NCBI RefSeq assembly: GCF_041380365.1
Contig: NZ_CP159981.1
Span: 1,674,001 to 1,738,000, forward strand
Length of the DNA stretch: 64,000 nt
DNA from: Buchananella sp. 14KM1171
GTDB taxonomy: Bacteria; Actinomycetota; Actinomycetes; Actinomycetales; Actinomycetaceae
Reading direction: 5' to 3'
Shown here: piece by piece, positions 44,185 to 60,705 of the stretch
Layout of the letters: each line of letters begins with the position of its first letter
Numbering within the stretch: position 1 is the stretch's first letter
Made by a program: the position numbers and the translations under genes
Notes under the pieces: generated by a model
The model's input: only the letters and a program-made list of their open reading frames with translations
What the model was told of the DNA's origin: nothing
Databases searched by the model: none

Positions 44185-44220
44185 CACAACCCCGAACTCT
44201 GTCAAGTCGGCTAATATGTA
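44185..44220 (+). promoter_or_regulatory. rpoB upstream promoter
   Basis: TAATAT at 44212-44217 (in GGCTAATATGTATTTTTG) is a strong A/T-rich -10 candidate in GC-rich DNA, about 92 bases before the rpoB start. The -35 region is weak. It lies downstream of the rplL terminator, so rpoBC probably has its own start. Confidence 0.5.
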
Positions 44221-44308
44221 TTTTTGCGCTTAACCTGCCTTCGCTTTGACATCGGGCGAAGTTCTGGGCGCGGCGTTGTCTGTTCTCCACCGGAGGGAAG
44301 GACCTCTT

Positions 44309-47788
<3,480 letters not shown>

Positions 47789-47796
47789 AACGGGTA

Positions 47797-47835
47797 CCCG
47801 CCGCCGCCCGCTCCCCGCGGGCGGGCTGCGGCGGG
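47797..47835 (+). other. hairpin in the rpoB-rpoC gap
   Basis: CCCGCCGCCGCCCGC can pair with GCGGGCGGGCTGCGGCGGG around CCCC. It has no T-tract. It may be a processing or pausing structure. Confidence 0.45.
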
Positions 47836-47895
47836 CCACCCCACCGGCCGACACCGGCCATACGGAATTGGTGAATTACCCGGAAAGAGGACACC

Positions 47896-51762
<3,867 letters not shown>

Positions 51763-51778
51763 GCAGGGGAGAGCTGAC

Positions 51779-51809
51779 GGGGCCGGGTGCGATTTGAGCG
51801 CCCGGCCCC
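51779..51809 (+). terminator. hairpin after rpoC
   Basis: GGGGCCGGGTGC pairs with GCGCCCGGCCCC around GATTTGA, with one G-T pair and no T-tract. Confidence 0.6.
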
Positions 51810-52193
51810 GCGGCCTATCTCCGCCAGTTTTATCGGGTTGGACGACGCCCCACCGGCCCACGCAATAGCGCGCCCCGGGCACGACGTGGCCGCCTGCCGA
51901 TGCGCGCGGCGGCCGCGCGGCGGGGCGGCCGGGCGGCAACGTCGTCCCCCAGGTAGGCGCGTGAGCAGAGGCACACGCGGTTTTCCGTCAGCCACTGGAA
52001 AAGGCGGGCGGCGGCCACTAATGTTGCACCCGGTGCCTAAAGGCAACCCTCGGAACCATGCGTTCCATCGGGCTCGATCCGCACACCGCGCGAGCTCCAG
52101 ACGTCTCCAGTAGGCGGGCTGGCCCCCATGCGGTGACGTATGCCCAGGGGGAGCCGGCAGGCTGATTATTCGCTCAATTGAGACGGAGACGTA
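51810..52193. other. rpoC-rpsL intergenic region
   Basis: No gene is seen in 384 bp. It holds an exact AACGTCGTCC word (51938-51947), variants at about 51841 and 51881, and a possible promoter for rpsL with TAATGT at 52019-52024. The leader between that box and rpsL is about 170 bp. Confidence 0.5.
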
Positions 52194-52568
52194 GTGCCAA
52201 CTATTCAGCAGCTCGTCCGCAAGGGACGCAGCGTAAAGCCCGGGAAGAGCAAGACCCCGGCCCTTAAGGGCAGCCCGCAGCGTCGTGGCGTTTGCACCCG
52301 TGTGTACACCACCACCCCGAAGAAGCCGAACTCCGCCCTGCGCAAGGTCGCCCGTGTGCGCCTCTCCAGCGGCATCGAGGTCACCGCTTACATCCCGGGC
52401 GTGGGTCACAACCTGCAGGAGCACTCCATCGTGCTGGTGCGCGGTGGTCGTGTGAAGGACCTGCCGGGTGTTCGCTACAAGATCGTTCGCGGCGCCCTGG
52501 ACACCCAGGGCGTGCGTGGCCGCCAGCAGGCCCGCTCCCGCTACGGCGCTAAGAAGGAGAAGAAGTAA
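52194..52568 (+). CDS. rpsL: 30S ribosomal protein S12
   Basis: S12 is a decoding-centre protein. The 124-residue protein shows [22 protein letters not shown] and the [18 protein letters not shown] loop, with the Lys residues typical of streptomycin-sensitive sequences. The GTG start follows a GGAGA stretch. Stop and next start overlap (TAATG). Confidence 0.98.
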   Translation: MPTIQQLVRKGRSVKPGKSKTPALKGSPQRRGVCTRVYTTTPKKPNSALRKVARVRLSSGIEVTAYIPGVGHNLQEHSIVLVRGGRVKDLPGVRYKIVRGALDTQGVRGRQQARSRYGAKKEKK

Positions 52569-53038
52569 TGCCTCGTAAGGGCCCCGCGCCGAAGCGCCCC
52601 CTCGTCAACGACCCCGTCTACGGCTCCACGATGGTGACCCAGCTGGTCAACCGCGTGCTGCTGGACGGCAAGAAGTCCACCGCCGAGCGCATCGTCTACG
52701 GCGCCCTCGAGGGCGTTCGTGGCAAGACCGACCAGGACCCGGTCTCCGTGCTCAAGCGCGCCATGGACAACATCCGCCCCGCGCTGGAGGTCCGCTCCCG
52801 CCGCGTCGGTGGTGCCACCTACCAGGTGCCCGTCGAGGTGCGCGCCTCCCGCGCCACCACGCTGGCTCTGCGCTGGCTGGTGGACTTCTCCCGCCAGCGT
52901 CGCGAGAAGACCATGACTGAGCGCCTCATGAACGAGATCCTGGACGCCTCCAACGGCCTCGGTGCCGCCGTGAAGCGTCGCGAGGACATGCACAAGATGG
53001 CGGAGTCCAACCGGGCCTTCGCTCACTACCGCTGGTAA
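52568..53038 (+). CDS. rpsG: 30S ribosomal protein S7
   Basis: S7 nucleates assembly of the 30S head and contacts E-site tRNA. The 156-residue protein shows [43 protein letters not shown] and a C-terminal [20 protein letters not shown]. It overlaps rpsL by one base and precedes fusA by 30 bases. Confidence 0.98.
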   Translation: MPRKGPAPKRPLVNDPVYGSTMVTQLVNRVLLDGKKSTAERIVYGALEGVRGKTDQDPVSVLKRAMDNIRPALEVRSRRVGGATYQVPVEVRASRATTLALRWLVDFSRQRREKTMTERLMNEILDASNGLGAAVKRREDMHKMAESNRAFAHYRW

Positions 53039-53068
53039 TCCACCCACCCCCGAGCGAAGGACACCCAC

Positions 53069-55189
53069 GTGGCACTTGAAGTGCTTACCGACCTCACGCA
53101 GGTCCGCAACATCGGCATCATGGCCCACATCGATGCCGGTAAGACCACCGTTACCGAGCGCATCCTGTTCTACACCGGCATCAACTACAAGCTCGGTGAG
53201 ACCCACGACGGCGCCTCCACGACCGACTGGATGGAGCAGGAGAAGGAGCGCGGCATCACGATTACGTCTGCCGCCGTCACCGCCTTCTGGAAGGGCCACC
53301 AGATCAACGTGATCGACACCCCCGGCCACGTGGACTTCACCGTTGAGGTGGAGCGTTCCCTGCGTGTGCTCGACGGTGCCGTTGCCGTCTTCGACGGCAA
53401 GGAGGGTGTGGAGCCCCAGTCCGAGACCGTTTGGCGTCAGGCCGACAAGTACAACGTCCCCCGCATCTGCTTCATCAACAAGATGGACAAGCTGGGCGCC
53501 GACTTCTACTTCTCGGTGCGCACCATCCGCGAGCGTCTGGGCGCCAACCCGGTCGTCATGGAGCTGCCGATCGGCGCCGAGAACGACTTCGAGGGCGTCA
53601 TCGACCTGCTCAACATGGAGGCCGTCTACTTCCCCGAGAAGGACGCCCAGGGTAACGACACCCGCGGCTCGCTCATCGAGCGCAAGGAAATCCCGGCCGA
53701 CATGCAGGACAAGGCCGAGGAGTACCGCGAGGCCCTGATCGAGGCCGCCGCCGAGGGCGACGAGTCCCTCATGGAGGCCTACCTGGAGAACGGCGAGCTC
53801 ACCAACGAGGAGATCATTGCCGGTATCCGCAAGCAGTGCATCGCCGGCGAGATCTTCCCGGTCTACTGTGGCTCCGCCTTCAAGAACAAGGGCGTCCAGC
53901 TGGTGCTGGACGGCGTGCTCAACTTCCTGCCCTCCCCGCTGGACATTCCGGACGTGCAGGGTCACGAGGTTGGCAAGGAGGACGTGGTCGCCACCCGTAA
54001 GGCCTCCGAGGACGAGCCGTTCTCTGCCCTGGCCTTCAAGATCGCGGTCCACCCGTTCTACGGCAAGCTGACCTTCATCCGCGTCTACTCCGGCACGGTC
54101 GCCTCCGGCTCCCAGGTGGTCAACTCCACCAAGGGCAAGAAGGAGCGCATCGGCAAGATCTTCCAGATGCACTCCAACAAGGAGAACCCGGTCGAGGTTG
54201 CGCACGCTGGTCACATCTACGCCGTCGTGGGCCTGAAGGACACCACCACCGGTGACACGCTCTGCGCCATCAACGCGCCGATCGTGCTCGAGTCCATGAC
54301 CTTCCCCGACCCGGTTATCCACGTGGCCATCGAGCCCAAGACCAAGGGCGACCAGGAGAAGCTGGGCACGGCCATCCAGAAGCTGGCCGAGGAGGACCCG
54401 ACCTTCACCGTCCGCCTGGACGAGGAGACCGGCCAGACCGTCATCGGCGGTATGGGTGAGCTCCACCTCGACATCCTCGTGGACCGCATGCGTCGCGAGT
54501 TCAAGGTCGAGGCCAACGTGGGTAAGCCGCAGGTCGCCTACCGCGAGACCATTCGCACCAAGGTCGACCGCGTGGACTACACCCACAAGAAGCAGACCGG
54601 TGGTTCCGGTCAGTTCGCTAAGGTCCAGCTCTCGTTCGAGCCCTACGAGTCTGACGAAGAGGGCAAGTTCTACGAGTTCGAGGACCAGGTCACGGGTGGT
54701 CGCGTTCCGCGCGAGTACATTCCGTCCGTCGACCTCGGTATCCAGGACGCCATGCAGTCCGGTGTTCTCGCCGGCTACCCGATGGTTGGCGTCAAGGCAA
54801 TTCTTCTTGATGGTGCATACCACGACGTTGACTCGTCTGAGATGGCCTTCAAGATCGCCGGTTCCATGGCGTTCAAGGAGGGTGCGAAGAAGGCTTCGCC
54901 CGTCCTCCTCGAGCCCGTCATGGCCGTCGAGGTGCGTACGCCCGAGGAGTACATGGGTGACGTAATCGGTGACCTGAACTCCCGTCGCGGCATGATCCAG
55001 TCCATGGACGACGCGTCTGGTGTGAAGGTTGTGCGTGCGCAGGTTCCGCTTTCGGAAATGTTTGGGTATGTTGGTGACCTGCGGTCGAAGACCCAGGGTC
55101 GCGCCGTCTACTCCATGCAGTTCGACAGCTACGCGGAGGTCCCCCGGAATGTTGCCGAGGAGATCATCGCCAAGACCCGGGGCGAGTGA
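53069..55189 (+). CDS. fusA: elongation factor G
   Basis: EF-G drives ribosomal translocation with GTP. The 706-residue protein has the P-loop [10 protein letters not shown]3 DTPGH, G4 NKMDK, and the domain IV loop with [22 protein letters not shown] 53069 lies after GCGAAGGAC. It belongs to the rpsL-rpsG-fusA-tuf (str) operon. Confidence 0.98.
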   Translation: MALEVLTDLTQVRNIGIMAHIDAGKTTVTERILFYTGINYKLGETHDGASTTDWMEQEKERGITITSAAVTAFWKGHQINVIDTPGHVDFTVEVERSLRVLDGAVAVFDGKEGVEPQSETVWRQADKYNVPRICFINKMDKLGADFYFSVRTIRERLGANPVVMELPIGAENDFEGVIDLLNMEAVYFPEKDAQGNDTRGSLIERKEIPADMQDKAEEYREALIEAAAEGDESLMEAYLENGELTNEEIIAGIRKQCIAGEIFPVYCGSAFKNKGVQLVLDGVLNFLPSPLDIPDVQGHEVGKEDVVATRKASEDEPFSALAFKIAVHPFYGKLTFIRVYSGTVASGSQVVNSTKGKKERIGKIFQMHSNKENPVEVAHAGHIYAVVGLKDTTTGDTLCAINAPIVLESMTFPDPVIHVAIEPKTKGDQEKLGTAIQKLAEEDPTFTVRLDEETGQTVIGGMGELHLDILVDRMRREFKVEANVGKPQVAYRETIRTKVDRVDYTHKKQTGGSGQFAKVQLSFEPYESDEEGKFYEFEDQVTGGRVPREYIPSVDLGIQDAMQSGVLAGYPMVGVKAILLDGAYHDVDSSEMAFKIAGSMAFKEGAKKASPVLLEPVMAVEVRTPEEYMGDVIGDLNSRRGMIQSMDDASGVKVVRAQVPLSEMFGYVGDLRSKTQGRAVYSMQFDSYAEVPRNVAEEIIAKTRGE

Positions 55190-55310
55190 GTCCCTCAGGT
55201 CGACCCGAAGTATCATTAACAAAATCCGACCCGTAGGAACCCACGCCCCAGCCGGTTCAACCGAACCGGTGCAAGTGTGAGACAACTACCCGAGTCCCAG
55301 GAGGACACAA

Positions 55311-56501
55311 GTGGCTAAGGCCAAGTTCGAGCGCACCAAGCCGCACGTCAACATCGGTACCATCGGTCACGTTGACCACGGTAAGACCACCCTGACGGCT
55401 GCCATCTCTAAGGTGCTGCACGACAAGTACCCGGACCTGAACGAGGCGTCTCCGTTCGACTCCATCGACAAGGCTCCCGAGGAGCGTCAGCGCGGTATCA
55501 CGATCAACATCGCGCACATCGAGTACCAGACCGAGAAGCGTCACTACGCTCACGTGGACGCCCCCGGTCACGCTGACTACATCAAGAACATGATCACCGG
55601 TGCGGCCCAGATGGATGGCGCCATCCTGGTGGTTGCCGCCACCGACGGCCCGATGGCCCAGACCCGCGAGCACGTGCTGCTCGCCCGCCAGGTGGGCGTT
55701 CCCTACCTGCTGGTGGCCCTGAACAAGTCCGACATGGTGGACGACGAGGAGATCCTGGAGCTGGTCGAGGTCGAGGTTCGCGACCTGCTGTCCTCCCAGG
55801 GCTTCCCGGGCGACGACGCTCCGGTCGTTCGCGTGTCCGCTCTGAAGGCCCTCGAGGGCGACGCCGAGTGGGTTGCCAAGATCGAGGAGCTCATGGACGC
55901 CGTTGACGAGTCCGTGCCGGAGCCGGTGCGTGACCTCGACAAGCCGTTCCTGATGCCGATCGAGGACGTGTTCACCATCACCGGCCGTGGCACCGTGGTG
56001 ACCGGCCGCGCCGAGCGTGGTCGCCTGCCGATCAACTCCGAGGTCGAGATCCTCGGTATCCGCGCCCCGCAGAAGACCACCGTTACCGGTATCGAGATGT
56101 TCCACAAGCAGATGGACGAGGCTCTGGCTGGTGAGAACTGTGGTCTGCTGCTGCGCGGCACCAAGCGCGAGGACGTCGAGCGCGGTCAGGTCGTCTGCAA
56201 GCCGGGTTCCATCACCCCGCACACCAAGTTCGAGGGCCAGGTCTACATCCTGTCCAAGGACGAGGGCGGCCGTCACAACCCGTTCTACTCCAACTACCGT
56301 CCGCAGTTCTACTTCCGTACCACGGACGTGACCGGCGTGATCACCCTGCCCGAGGGCACCGAGATGGTCATGCCCGGCGACACCACCGAGATGAGCGTTG
56401 AGCTGATCCAGCCCATCGCCATGGAGGAGGGCCTCGGCTTCGCCATCCGTGAGGGTGGCCGCACCGTTGGCTCCGGCCGCGTTACCAAGATCATCGCCTG
56501 A
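55311..56501 (+). CDS. tuf: elongation factor Tu
   Basis: EF-Tu delivers aminoacyl-tRNA to the ribosome. The 396-residue protein shows [11 protein letters not shown], the switch [28 protein letters not shown] and [11 protein letters not shown] 55311 has CAGGAGG upstream. The 120-bp fusA-tuf gap has no clear terminator, so read-through is likely. Confidence 0.98.
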   Translation: MAKAKFERTKPHVNIGTIGHVDHGKTTLTAAISKVLHDKYPDLNEASPFDSIDKAPEERQRGITINIAHIEYQTEKRHYAHVDAPGHADYIKNMITGAAQMDGAILVVAATDGPMAQTREHVLLARQVGVPYLLVALNKSDMVDDEEILELVEVEVRDLLSSQGFPGDDAPVVRVSALKALEGDAEWVAKIEELMDAVDESVPEPVRDLDKPFLMPIEDVFTITGRGTVVTGRAERGRLPINSEVEILGIRAPQKTTVTGIEMFHKQMDEALAGENCGLLLRGTKREDVERGQVVCKPGSITPHTKFEGQVYILSKDEGGRHNPFYSNYRPQFYFRTTDVTGVITLPEGTEMVMPGDTTEMSVELIQPIAMEEGLGFAIREGGRTVGSGRVTKIIA

Positions 56502-56519
56502 TCTTTGTAGCTAAGCTGC

Positions 56520-56566
56520 GCGGTTGGCCCCGCTCCCTTTTTTGGGGGCGGGGCCAACCGCTTTTT
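56520..56566 (+). terminator. rho-independent terminator after tuf
   Basis: GCGGTTGGCCCCGC pairs with GCGGGGCCAACCGC around a loop that includes TTTTTT, followed by TTTTT. Confidence 0.92.
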
Positions 56567-56678
56567 CGCGCGCGGGCGTGAGCGAGTGAGTGGAAATAGG
56601 CTCCGCCAATTTATGTGTGTGCTGCATCACGTGGGGATATGCTGAGTGTCTTGCGACCGCTGGAGGAAGGAGCCGGAA

Positions 56679-56948
56679 ATGCGCAAGGTTATGGCGGCGG
56701 TGATGGCAGGAGCTTTGGCGTTGGGCCTGGCTGCCTGCGGGGAAAGCGCCGCGAACAAGGGACAAGACACCACGTGCGGGGACTACCTGAAGATGGATAC
56801 CGCGCAGCAGATCGAGGTGCTCAAGAAGGGAGCCGAGCAGGCCGGCGAGGTGCTTGATGGCACCGAGGAGGACATGAAGCTCTACGTGTCCCTCCTTGCC
56901 GACATGTGCAAGGAAGCCGACGCGAACACCAAGATCAAGGACCTCTAA
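56679..56948 (+). CDS. small lipoprotein, paralog 1
   Basis: This 89-residue product has a signal peptide with a lipobox (LAAC, Cys at about 20). A 65-residue domain with two Cys follows (DTTCGDYLKMDTAQQIEVLKK and LADMCKEADANT). The spacing of one Cys near an aromatic or acidic turn and one near the end recalls HdeA-like small helical proteins, which have a single disulfide. That is a weak family guess. GGAGGAAGGAG precedes the ATG. It is a close paralog of 57889-58164, and the upstream regions also resemble each other. Confidence 0.85.
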   Translation: MRKVMAAVMAGALALGLAACGESAANKGQDTTCGDYLKMDTAQQIEVLKKGAEQAGEVLDGTEEDMKLYVSLLADMCKEADANTKIKDL

Positions 56949-57122
56949 ACGCAGCCGCCCCGCGCAAGCGCCGGGTGGAGGTGCGCGGTTCACGCGAAAC
57001 CTGGAGCGGCGTAACGCGGTCCGCGCGGGCCGGACGGGGCGCGTTCTCCATTTGATACCTCGCCCTGCGTAGCCCCGCTGGGGTGCGTGCAGGGCGCGGC
57101 GGTCGAGTTTCCGACTCTATTG

Positions 57123-57160
57123 GGGTGGGGGAGCAGTTCAGTGCTTCCCCACCCTCGTTT
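57123..57160 (+). terminator. hairpin downstream of paralog 1
   Basis: GGGTGGGGGAGCA pairs with TGCTTCCCCACCC around GTTCAG, followed by CTCGTTT. It lies 175 bases after the stop. Confidence 0.65.
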
Positions 57161-57280
57161 GTGCGCCGTGCCCGATACCGGGTTGGCTGCGGGCAGGAGA
57201 GGCCGATCTCCCCGCGCATTGCTGGAATCTGGATGATTGGGGCGCGTCGCCGCGCCGGGGGTGCGGCGCCGCGCTGCGGA

Positions 57281-57400
57281 TCGGCCCGCGCCGGGGGTGC
57301 GGCGCTGCGCCAGGGGGTGCGGCGCTGCGCTGCGGTTCGGCCCGCGCCGGGGGTGCGGCGCTGCGCCAGGGGGTGCGGCGCTGCGCTGCGGTTCGGCCCG
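57281..57400. repeat. 56-bp tandem repeat
   Basis: TCGGCCCGCGCCGGGGGTGC starts at 57281 and 57337, and TCGGCCCG again at 57393. Each unit contains two GGGGGTGCGGCGCTGCGC subunits. Confidence 0.85.
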
Positions 57401-57442
57401 TGGACTTCTCCGGGGCCGGGCGCTGCGTGTGCCCCCGTGAAA

Positions 57443-57591
57443 CTAGACGTTCGGGTCTTCGACTCGACGATCAGGCTTGAATCTCGACGTTTGAGCCCCG
57501 CGAACGTCGAGTTGAACCGGCGAACGTCGAGATGAACCGGCAAACGTCGAGTTGAACCGGCAAACGTCGAGATGAACCGGCAAACGTCGAG
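57443..57591. repeat. 20-bp inverted array, AACGTCGAG type, locus 2
   Basis: The left wing has CTAGACGTT, CTCGACGAT and CTCGACGTT at 57443, 57463 and 57483. The right wing has AACGTCGAG at 57503, 57523, 57543, 57563 and 57583. All spacings are exactly 20 bp. Right-wing units read CGAACGTCGAGTTGAACCGG with A/T and G/A alternations. Confidence 0.9.
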
Positions 57592-57787
57592 ATTCGGCGC
57601 CGGGCGGGTGCCGGCGCCACCCGGGTCCTGCGGAGGCGGCCAGCGCCACCATTCCCGGACGGCGCTGAGTGGCGGCGGCAACGGGGCCTTTGCGCTCGGG
57701 CACCCGCTCCCACCGCGTTGACGACCGTCGTTCACTGTTACAGCCTTTTTGAGCGCAAAACCCGTTGATGGGTTGAGATTGGTCAAG

Positions 57788-57802
57788 AGAGAACGATTCT
57801 CT
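57788..57802 (+). promoter_or_regulatory. palindromic operator upstream of paralog 2
   Basis: AGAGAA CGA TTCTCT is a perfect 6-bp inverted repeat about 87 bases before the start codon. It sits at the edge of the segment that resembles the paralog 1 promoter. Confidence 0.5.
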
Positions 57803-57888
57803 GAATATAGGCTGGCTCAATTCGTGTGTGATCGGAGACATATTGGATATGCTTCATGTGTAGCGTCCGCACGTGGAAGGAGACGGAA

Positions 57889-58164
57889 ATGCGCAAGGTA
57901 ATGGCAGCCGCAATCGCTGGCGTGTTGGCCCTCGGTTTGGCCGGGTGTAGCAAGGCCGAGAACAAGGGCCTGGACACCACCTGTGGTGACTTCGTGAAGA
58001 TGGACACCGCGCAGCAGGTGGAGGTCATGAAGAAGATCGCCGCAGACGAGGGTGAGACGATCGGTTCGGACGACGAGGCGAAGATGATGGCGGGTCTCAT
58101 CGCCATGGTCTGCTCCGCCGAGGACGCGAACACCAAGCTGCGGGACATCGACCCGGACAAGTAG
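57889..58164 (+). CDS. small lipoprotein, paralog 2
   Basis: This 91-residue paralog of 56679-56948 starts with the same MRKVMAA and has lipobox LAGC. It shares TTCGDFVKMDTAQQVEVMKK and a late Cys (MVCSAEDANTKLRDID). The core is shared, but the middle is more acidic. It probably arose by tandem duplication with its promoter. AAGGAGA precedes ATG 57889. Function is not recognised. Confidence 0.85.
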   Translation: MRKVMAAAIAGVLALGLAGCSKAENKGLDTTCGDFVKMDTAQQVEVMKKIAADEGETIGSDDEAKMMAGLIAMVCSAEDANTKLRDIDPDK

Positions 58165-58181
58165 GAGGGAAACTCTCCGGA

Positions 58182-58227
58182 CGTGGCCGGTGCGGGATGC
58201 AATCGCTCCCGCACCGGCCACGCTTTT
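58182..58227 (+). terminator. rho-independent terminator after paralog 2
   Basis: CGTGGCCGGTGCGGGA pairs perfectly with TCCCGCACCGGCCACG across a nine-base loop, followed by CTTTT. Confidence 0.92.
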
Positions 58228-58842
58228 CCTGCGGCGCCCCGCCGCCCGTGGGCATGAGGGCCGACGAAGGCCAGATGGGGGCTGCGAGGTAGCGGCCGGC
58301 GAGGGCCGGGCCAGCCCCTGAGGGAGGCGGCTCCGGCCGGCCGGGACGAGGCTGCGAGGTGGTCGCCCGCGCGGGTTCGGTTGAGCGGTGGGGGCGACGT
58401 TCCCGTCGGCGCCGCCTCCCTGGGCGTGCGCCGATTGAGGGGAGGGCTGCGAGGTGGTCGCCCGCGCGCCCAGGGCCCCAGGCACCTGCGGGCGCCCCCG
58501 CGAATTTTCGCGCGGCGCCCGTGTTGCATTATTTGCGTTATTGGGGCGTGCCCCGAACCGCCCCGGAAATCGGGTCTTAGCCATGGCTTACCTGCCCGCC
58601 GCGCCCCCGTCCCCGAAGGGTCCGTGCCGCCGGTCCCACCGTCCCGAAATGCCCTCCGTTGCAACCGCGCGCCGGGGGACGTGACGCCCAGCTTTTCTAA
58701 ATCGCGAACCGCGCGAATATGACGAAGGTGGGCCTAAACGCCCAGGCCGGGGCCGGGCGCCGCCTCCGGCGTCGGCCGGGCCGCCCCCGCAAAACCGCGC
58801 GCTAGCTTGTGATCAACAAGTTCGACACGGAAAGGTACTGAA
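58228..58842. other. gene-free gap with a duplicated phrase
   Basis: GGCTGCGAGGTGGTCGCCCG occurs at about 58350 and 58444, with a weaker relative at 58277. A GGGGGCGACGTTCCCG variant of the dispersed word lies near 58391. No gene is supported. Confidence 0.6.
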
Positions 58843-59121
58843 ATGGCTGAGTTCACCACCATCTCTGACTGCGCGGCTGTTGACTGCGCCTTCAACGACA
58901 ACCACGGCTGCAAGGCTGCCGCCATCACGGTCGGCGCCAAGGACAGCAACTGCACCACCTTCATCGCCCTGAACACCCGGGGCGGCCTGCCCGTTGCCTC
59001 TGCGCACGTGGGCGCCTGCCAGCGCACCGAGTGCACGCACAACGAGTCCCTGCTCTGCGGCGCCAAGGCGATCACCCTGTCCGGTTCCACCGCGCACTGC
59101 GAGAGCTTCTCCGCGCGCTGA
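58843..59121 (+). CDS. protein with two DUF1540 domains
   Basis: This small 92-residue cytoplasmic protein is a tandem of two DUF1540 units. Each has a C-x-x-x-x-C-x-F/H-N and C-x-A-x-x-I pattern (SDCAAVDCAFNDNHGCKAAAITV and GACQRTECTHNESLLCGAKAITL), with a fourth Cys later (NCTTF, HCESF). Eight Cys in total suggest metal binding or disulfides. The family function is unknown. GGAAAGG lies seven bases before the ATG. Confidence 0.9.
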   Translation: MAEFTTISDCAAVDCAFNDNHGCKAAAITVGAKDSNCTTFIALNTRGGLPVASAHVGACQRTECTHNESLLCGAKAITLSGSTAHCESFSAR

Positions 59122-59138
59122 CGACCGGTTACCCAGAT

Positions 59139-59172
59139 GGTGGGGCGGGCACTGTGAAGTGCTCGCCCCACC
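59139..59172 (+). terminator. terminator after the DUF1540 gene
   Basis: GGTGGGGCGGGCACT pairs with AGTGCTCGCCCCACC with one mismatch around GTGA, followed by CTCGTTCT. Confidence 0.75.
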
Positions 59173-59212
59173 CTCGTTCTGCGGCCAGGCGAACCCTTCC
59201 TAGGCTGGAGCC

Positions 59213-59896
59213 ATGATGCAGCGCCTCCCAGCAGACTTCTTCGCCGCCGCCCGGGCTGCGGACGACAACGCCAAGCTCCACCTGGTTAGCCAGAACCCGC
59301 AGCAACTCCAGGGCCGCGTCGGCGCCCACTCCCGATCCGCAGCGCTGGTGGTCGGCTTCGCGGTGCTGACCACCCTCCTGGCGCTCGCCTTCACGGCGGT
59401 GGCGGCCCTCGCCGTAGTCGGCCCCGTCGCCCCGGCGCCCGGGGCCTGGGCCTCCACCCTCGCGCAGTGGGGCCCGCTGCAAGACCTCTCTGCCTGGGCG
59501 CAGACCGGGCAGGGCAGGCTCGCGCTGGCCCTCATCTGGCTGGTGCTGGTGGCTGACACCGTCCTGGTCTGGCGCTTCGCCCGGCGCGCGCTTCGCCGGA
59601 GCGTCGGCGCGGTTGGTGCCGGTGTCCGCAACGCGACGCTTCCCCCGCAGGTCGGCACCATCCGCGACATCGCGATGCGCCGCTACCGCAAGACCTTCTT
59701 CGCGGTGCTCCTGGTGGACCTGCCGTCCGGCCAGGTCATCGTCAACCACATGGGCAAGGCCAGGGACATCCGCGTCCCCGCGCCCGGCACCACGGTGTGG
59801 GCGTGGCAAAACGGCGCCGCCACGCTGATCCAGGCGCAAGCCCCGGCCACCGCGCTCGCCCCGGCCACGATTCCGCCGCTCTTCGCAGAGAGCTAG
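59213..59896 (+). CDS. membrane protein of unknown function
   Basis: This 227-residue protein has two clear hydrophobic helices (AALVVGFAVLTTLLALAFTAVAALAVVG, about 43-70; LALALIWLVLVADTVLVWRF, about 102-121). A C-terminal domain of about 100 residues follows, with RRYRKTFFAVLLVDLPSGQVIVNHMGKARDIRVP. I do not recognise the family. The start ATG 59213 or 59216 follows TAGGCTGGAG. It is convergent with msrA. Confidence 0.75.
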   Translation: MMQRLPADFFAAARAADDNAKLHLVSQNPQQLQGRVGAHSRSAALVVGFAVLTTLLALAFTAVAALAVVGPVAPAPGAWASTLAQWGPLQDLSAWAQTGQGRLALALIWLVLVADTVLVWRFARRALRRSVGAVGAGVRNATLPPQVGTIRDIAMRRYRKTFFAVLLVDLPSGQVIVNHMGKARDIRVPAPGTTVWAWQNGAATLIQAQAPATALAPATIPPLFAES

Positions 59897-59904
59897 CGCG
59901 AAGG

Positions 59905-59967
59905 GCGGCGGGCGGAGCGTCGTACACCACCTCCCCACTGAGGGTGGCCGACGTTCCACCCGCCGCC
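59905..59967. repeat. inverted pair of the dispersed word between convergent genes
   Basis: GGCGGCGGGCGGAGCGTCGT faces GGCCGACGTTCCACCCGCCG, giving a hairpin of about 25 bp with a few mismatches and a second short inner complement (CCTCCCCACTG with AGGG). The right arm is an exact word (59946-59955). It lies in the msrA terminator position. Confidence 0.8.
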
Positions 59968-59999
59968 GCGAACGAGCGCCAGGCGGCGCTAGGCCGGGA

Positions 60000-60599
60000 T
60001 CAGGCCGGGTTGCACTTCACGCCGGTGGCGTGCACCGGGCAGTAACCGCCGGGGTTCTTGTCCAGGTACTGCTGGTGATAGTCCTCCGCCAGCCAGAACT
60101 GGCCGGCCTCCTGGATCTGGGTGGTCACCTCGCCGTAGCCCGCCTGGGCGAGCGCGGCGGCGAACTGGGCGCGGCTGGCCTGGGCGGCCTCCAACTGCTC
60201 CGGGGAGGTCACGAAGATAGCCGACCGGTACTGGGGGCCAACGTCGTTGCCCTGCCGGTCGCCCTGCGTCGGGTCATGGTTCTCCCAAAAGACGCGCAGC
60301 AGCTCGGCAAGGGGCAGCTTGGCCGGGTCGAAGACCACTCGCACGGTCTCCGCGTGCCCGGTGGTGCCGGTGCAGACCTGGCGGTAGGTGGGGTGGGGCG
60401 CGGAGCCACCCATGTAGCCCACGGACGTGCCGGTCACTCCCGGGGTGGTCCAAAAGAGCTTCTCAGCCCCCCAGAAACACCCCAGGGCCAGAAAGATCTC
60501 TTCGTTTCCTGCCGGGCACGGGCCGGTCAGCGGCGTGCCGAGCACGGTGTGCAGGCTGGCGGATTCTGGCTGCAGAGACACGAAGTTCATGGCGGCCAT
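60000..60599 (-). CDS. msrA: peptide-methionine (S)-S-oxide reductase
   Basis: MsrA repairs methionine S-sulfoxide in proteins. The 199-residue protein has the catalytic motif [36 protein letters not shown] and the C-terminal Cys region [16 protein letters not shown] used for thioredoxin recycling. ATG 60599 or 60590 is possible, and neither has a strong ribosome site. It is divergent from the permease gene at 60706. Confidence 0.96.
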   Translation of the reverse strand: MAAMNFVSLQPESASLHTVLGTPLTGPCPAGNEEIFLALGCFWGAEKLFWTTPGVTGTSVGYMGGSAPHPTYRQVCTGTTGHAETVRVVFDPAKLPLAELLRVFWENHDPTQGDRQGNDVGPQYRSAIFVTSPEQLEAAQASRAQFAAALAQAGYGEVTTQIQEAGQFWLAEDYHQQYLDKNPGGYCPVHATGVKCNPA

Positions 60600-60705
60600 T
60601 ATGCGGCGGCCCGCAAAGCGCTGCCAGTTTTGCCCACGCTGCCCCAAGCCGTGCGCGCCGCTGGCGGTGAGCGTTTAGGCTTTGGGCAGGCTAAGGAAGG
60701 TGCCC

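Larger units (their letters stand above)
56949..57888. other. 940-bp gap between the lipoprotein paralogs
   Basis: No convincing gene is seen. The gap contains a hairpin (57123-57160), a 56-bp G/C-rich tandem repeat (57281-57400), the second AACGTCGAG array (57443-57591), and a unique A/T-richer promoter region (about 57730-57888). Confidence 0.7.

Noticed and set aside
57083-57535. A 150-residue frame between the lipoprotein paralogs
   Set aside because: It consists of translated 56-bp and 20-bp repeats and has no start-site support.
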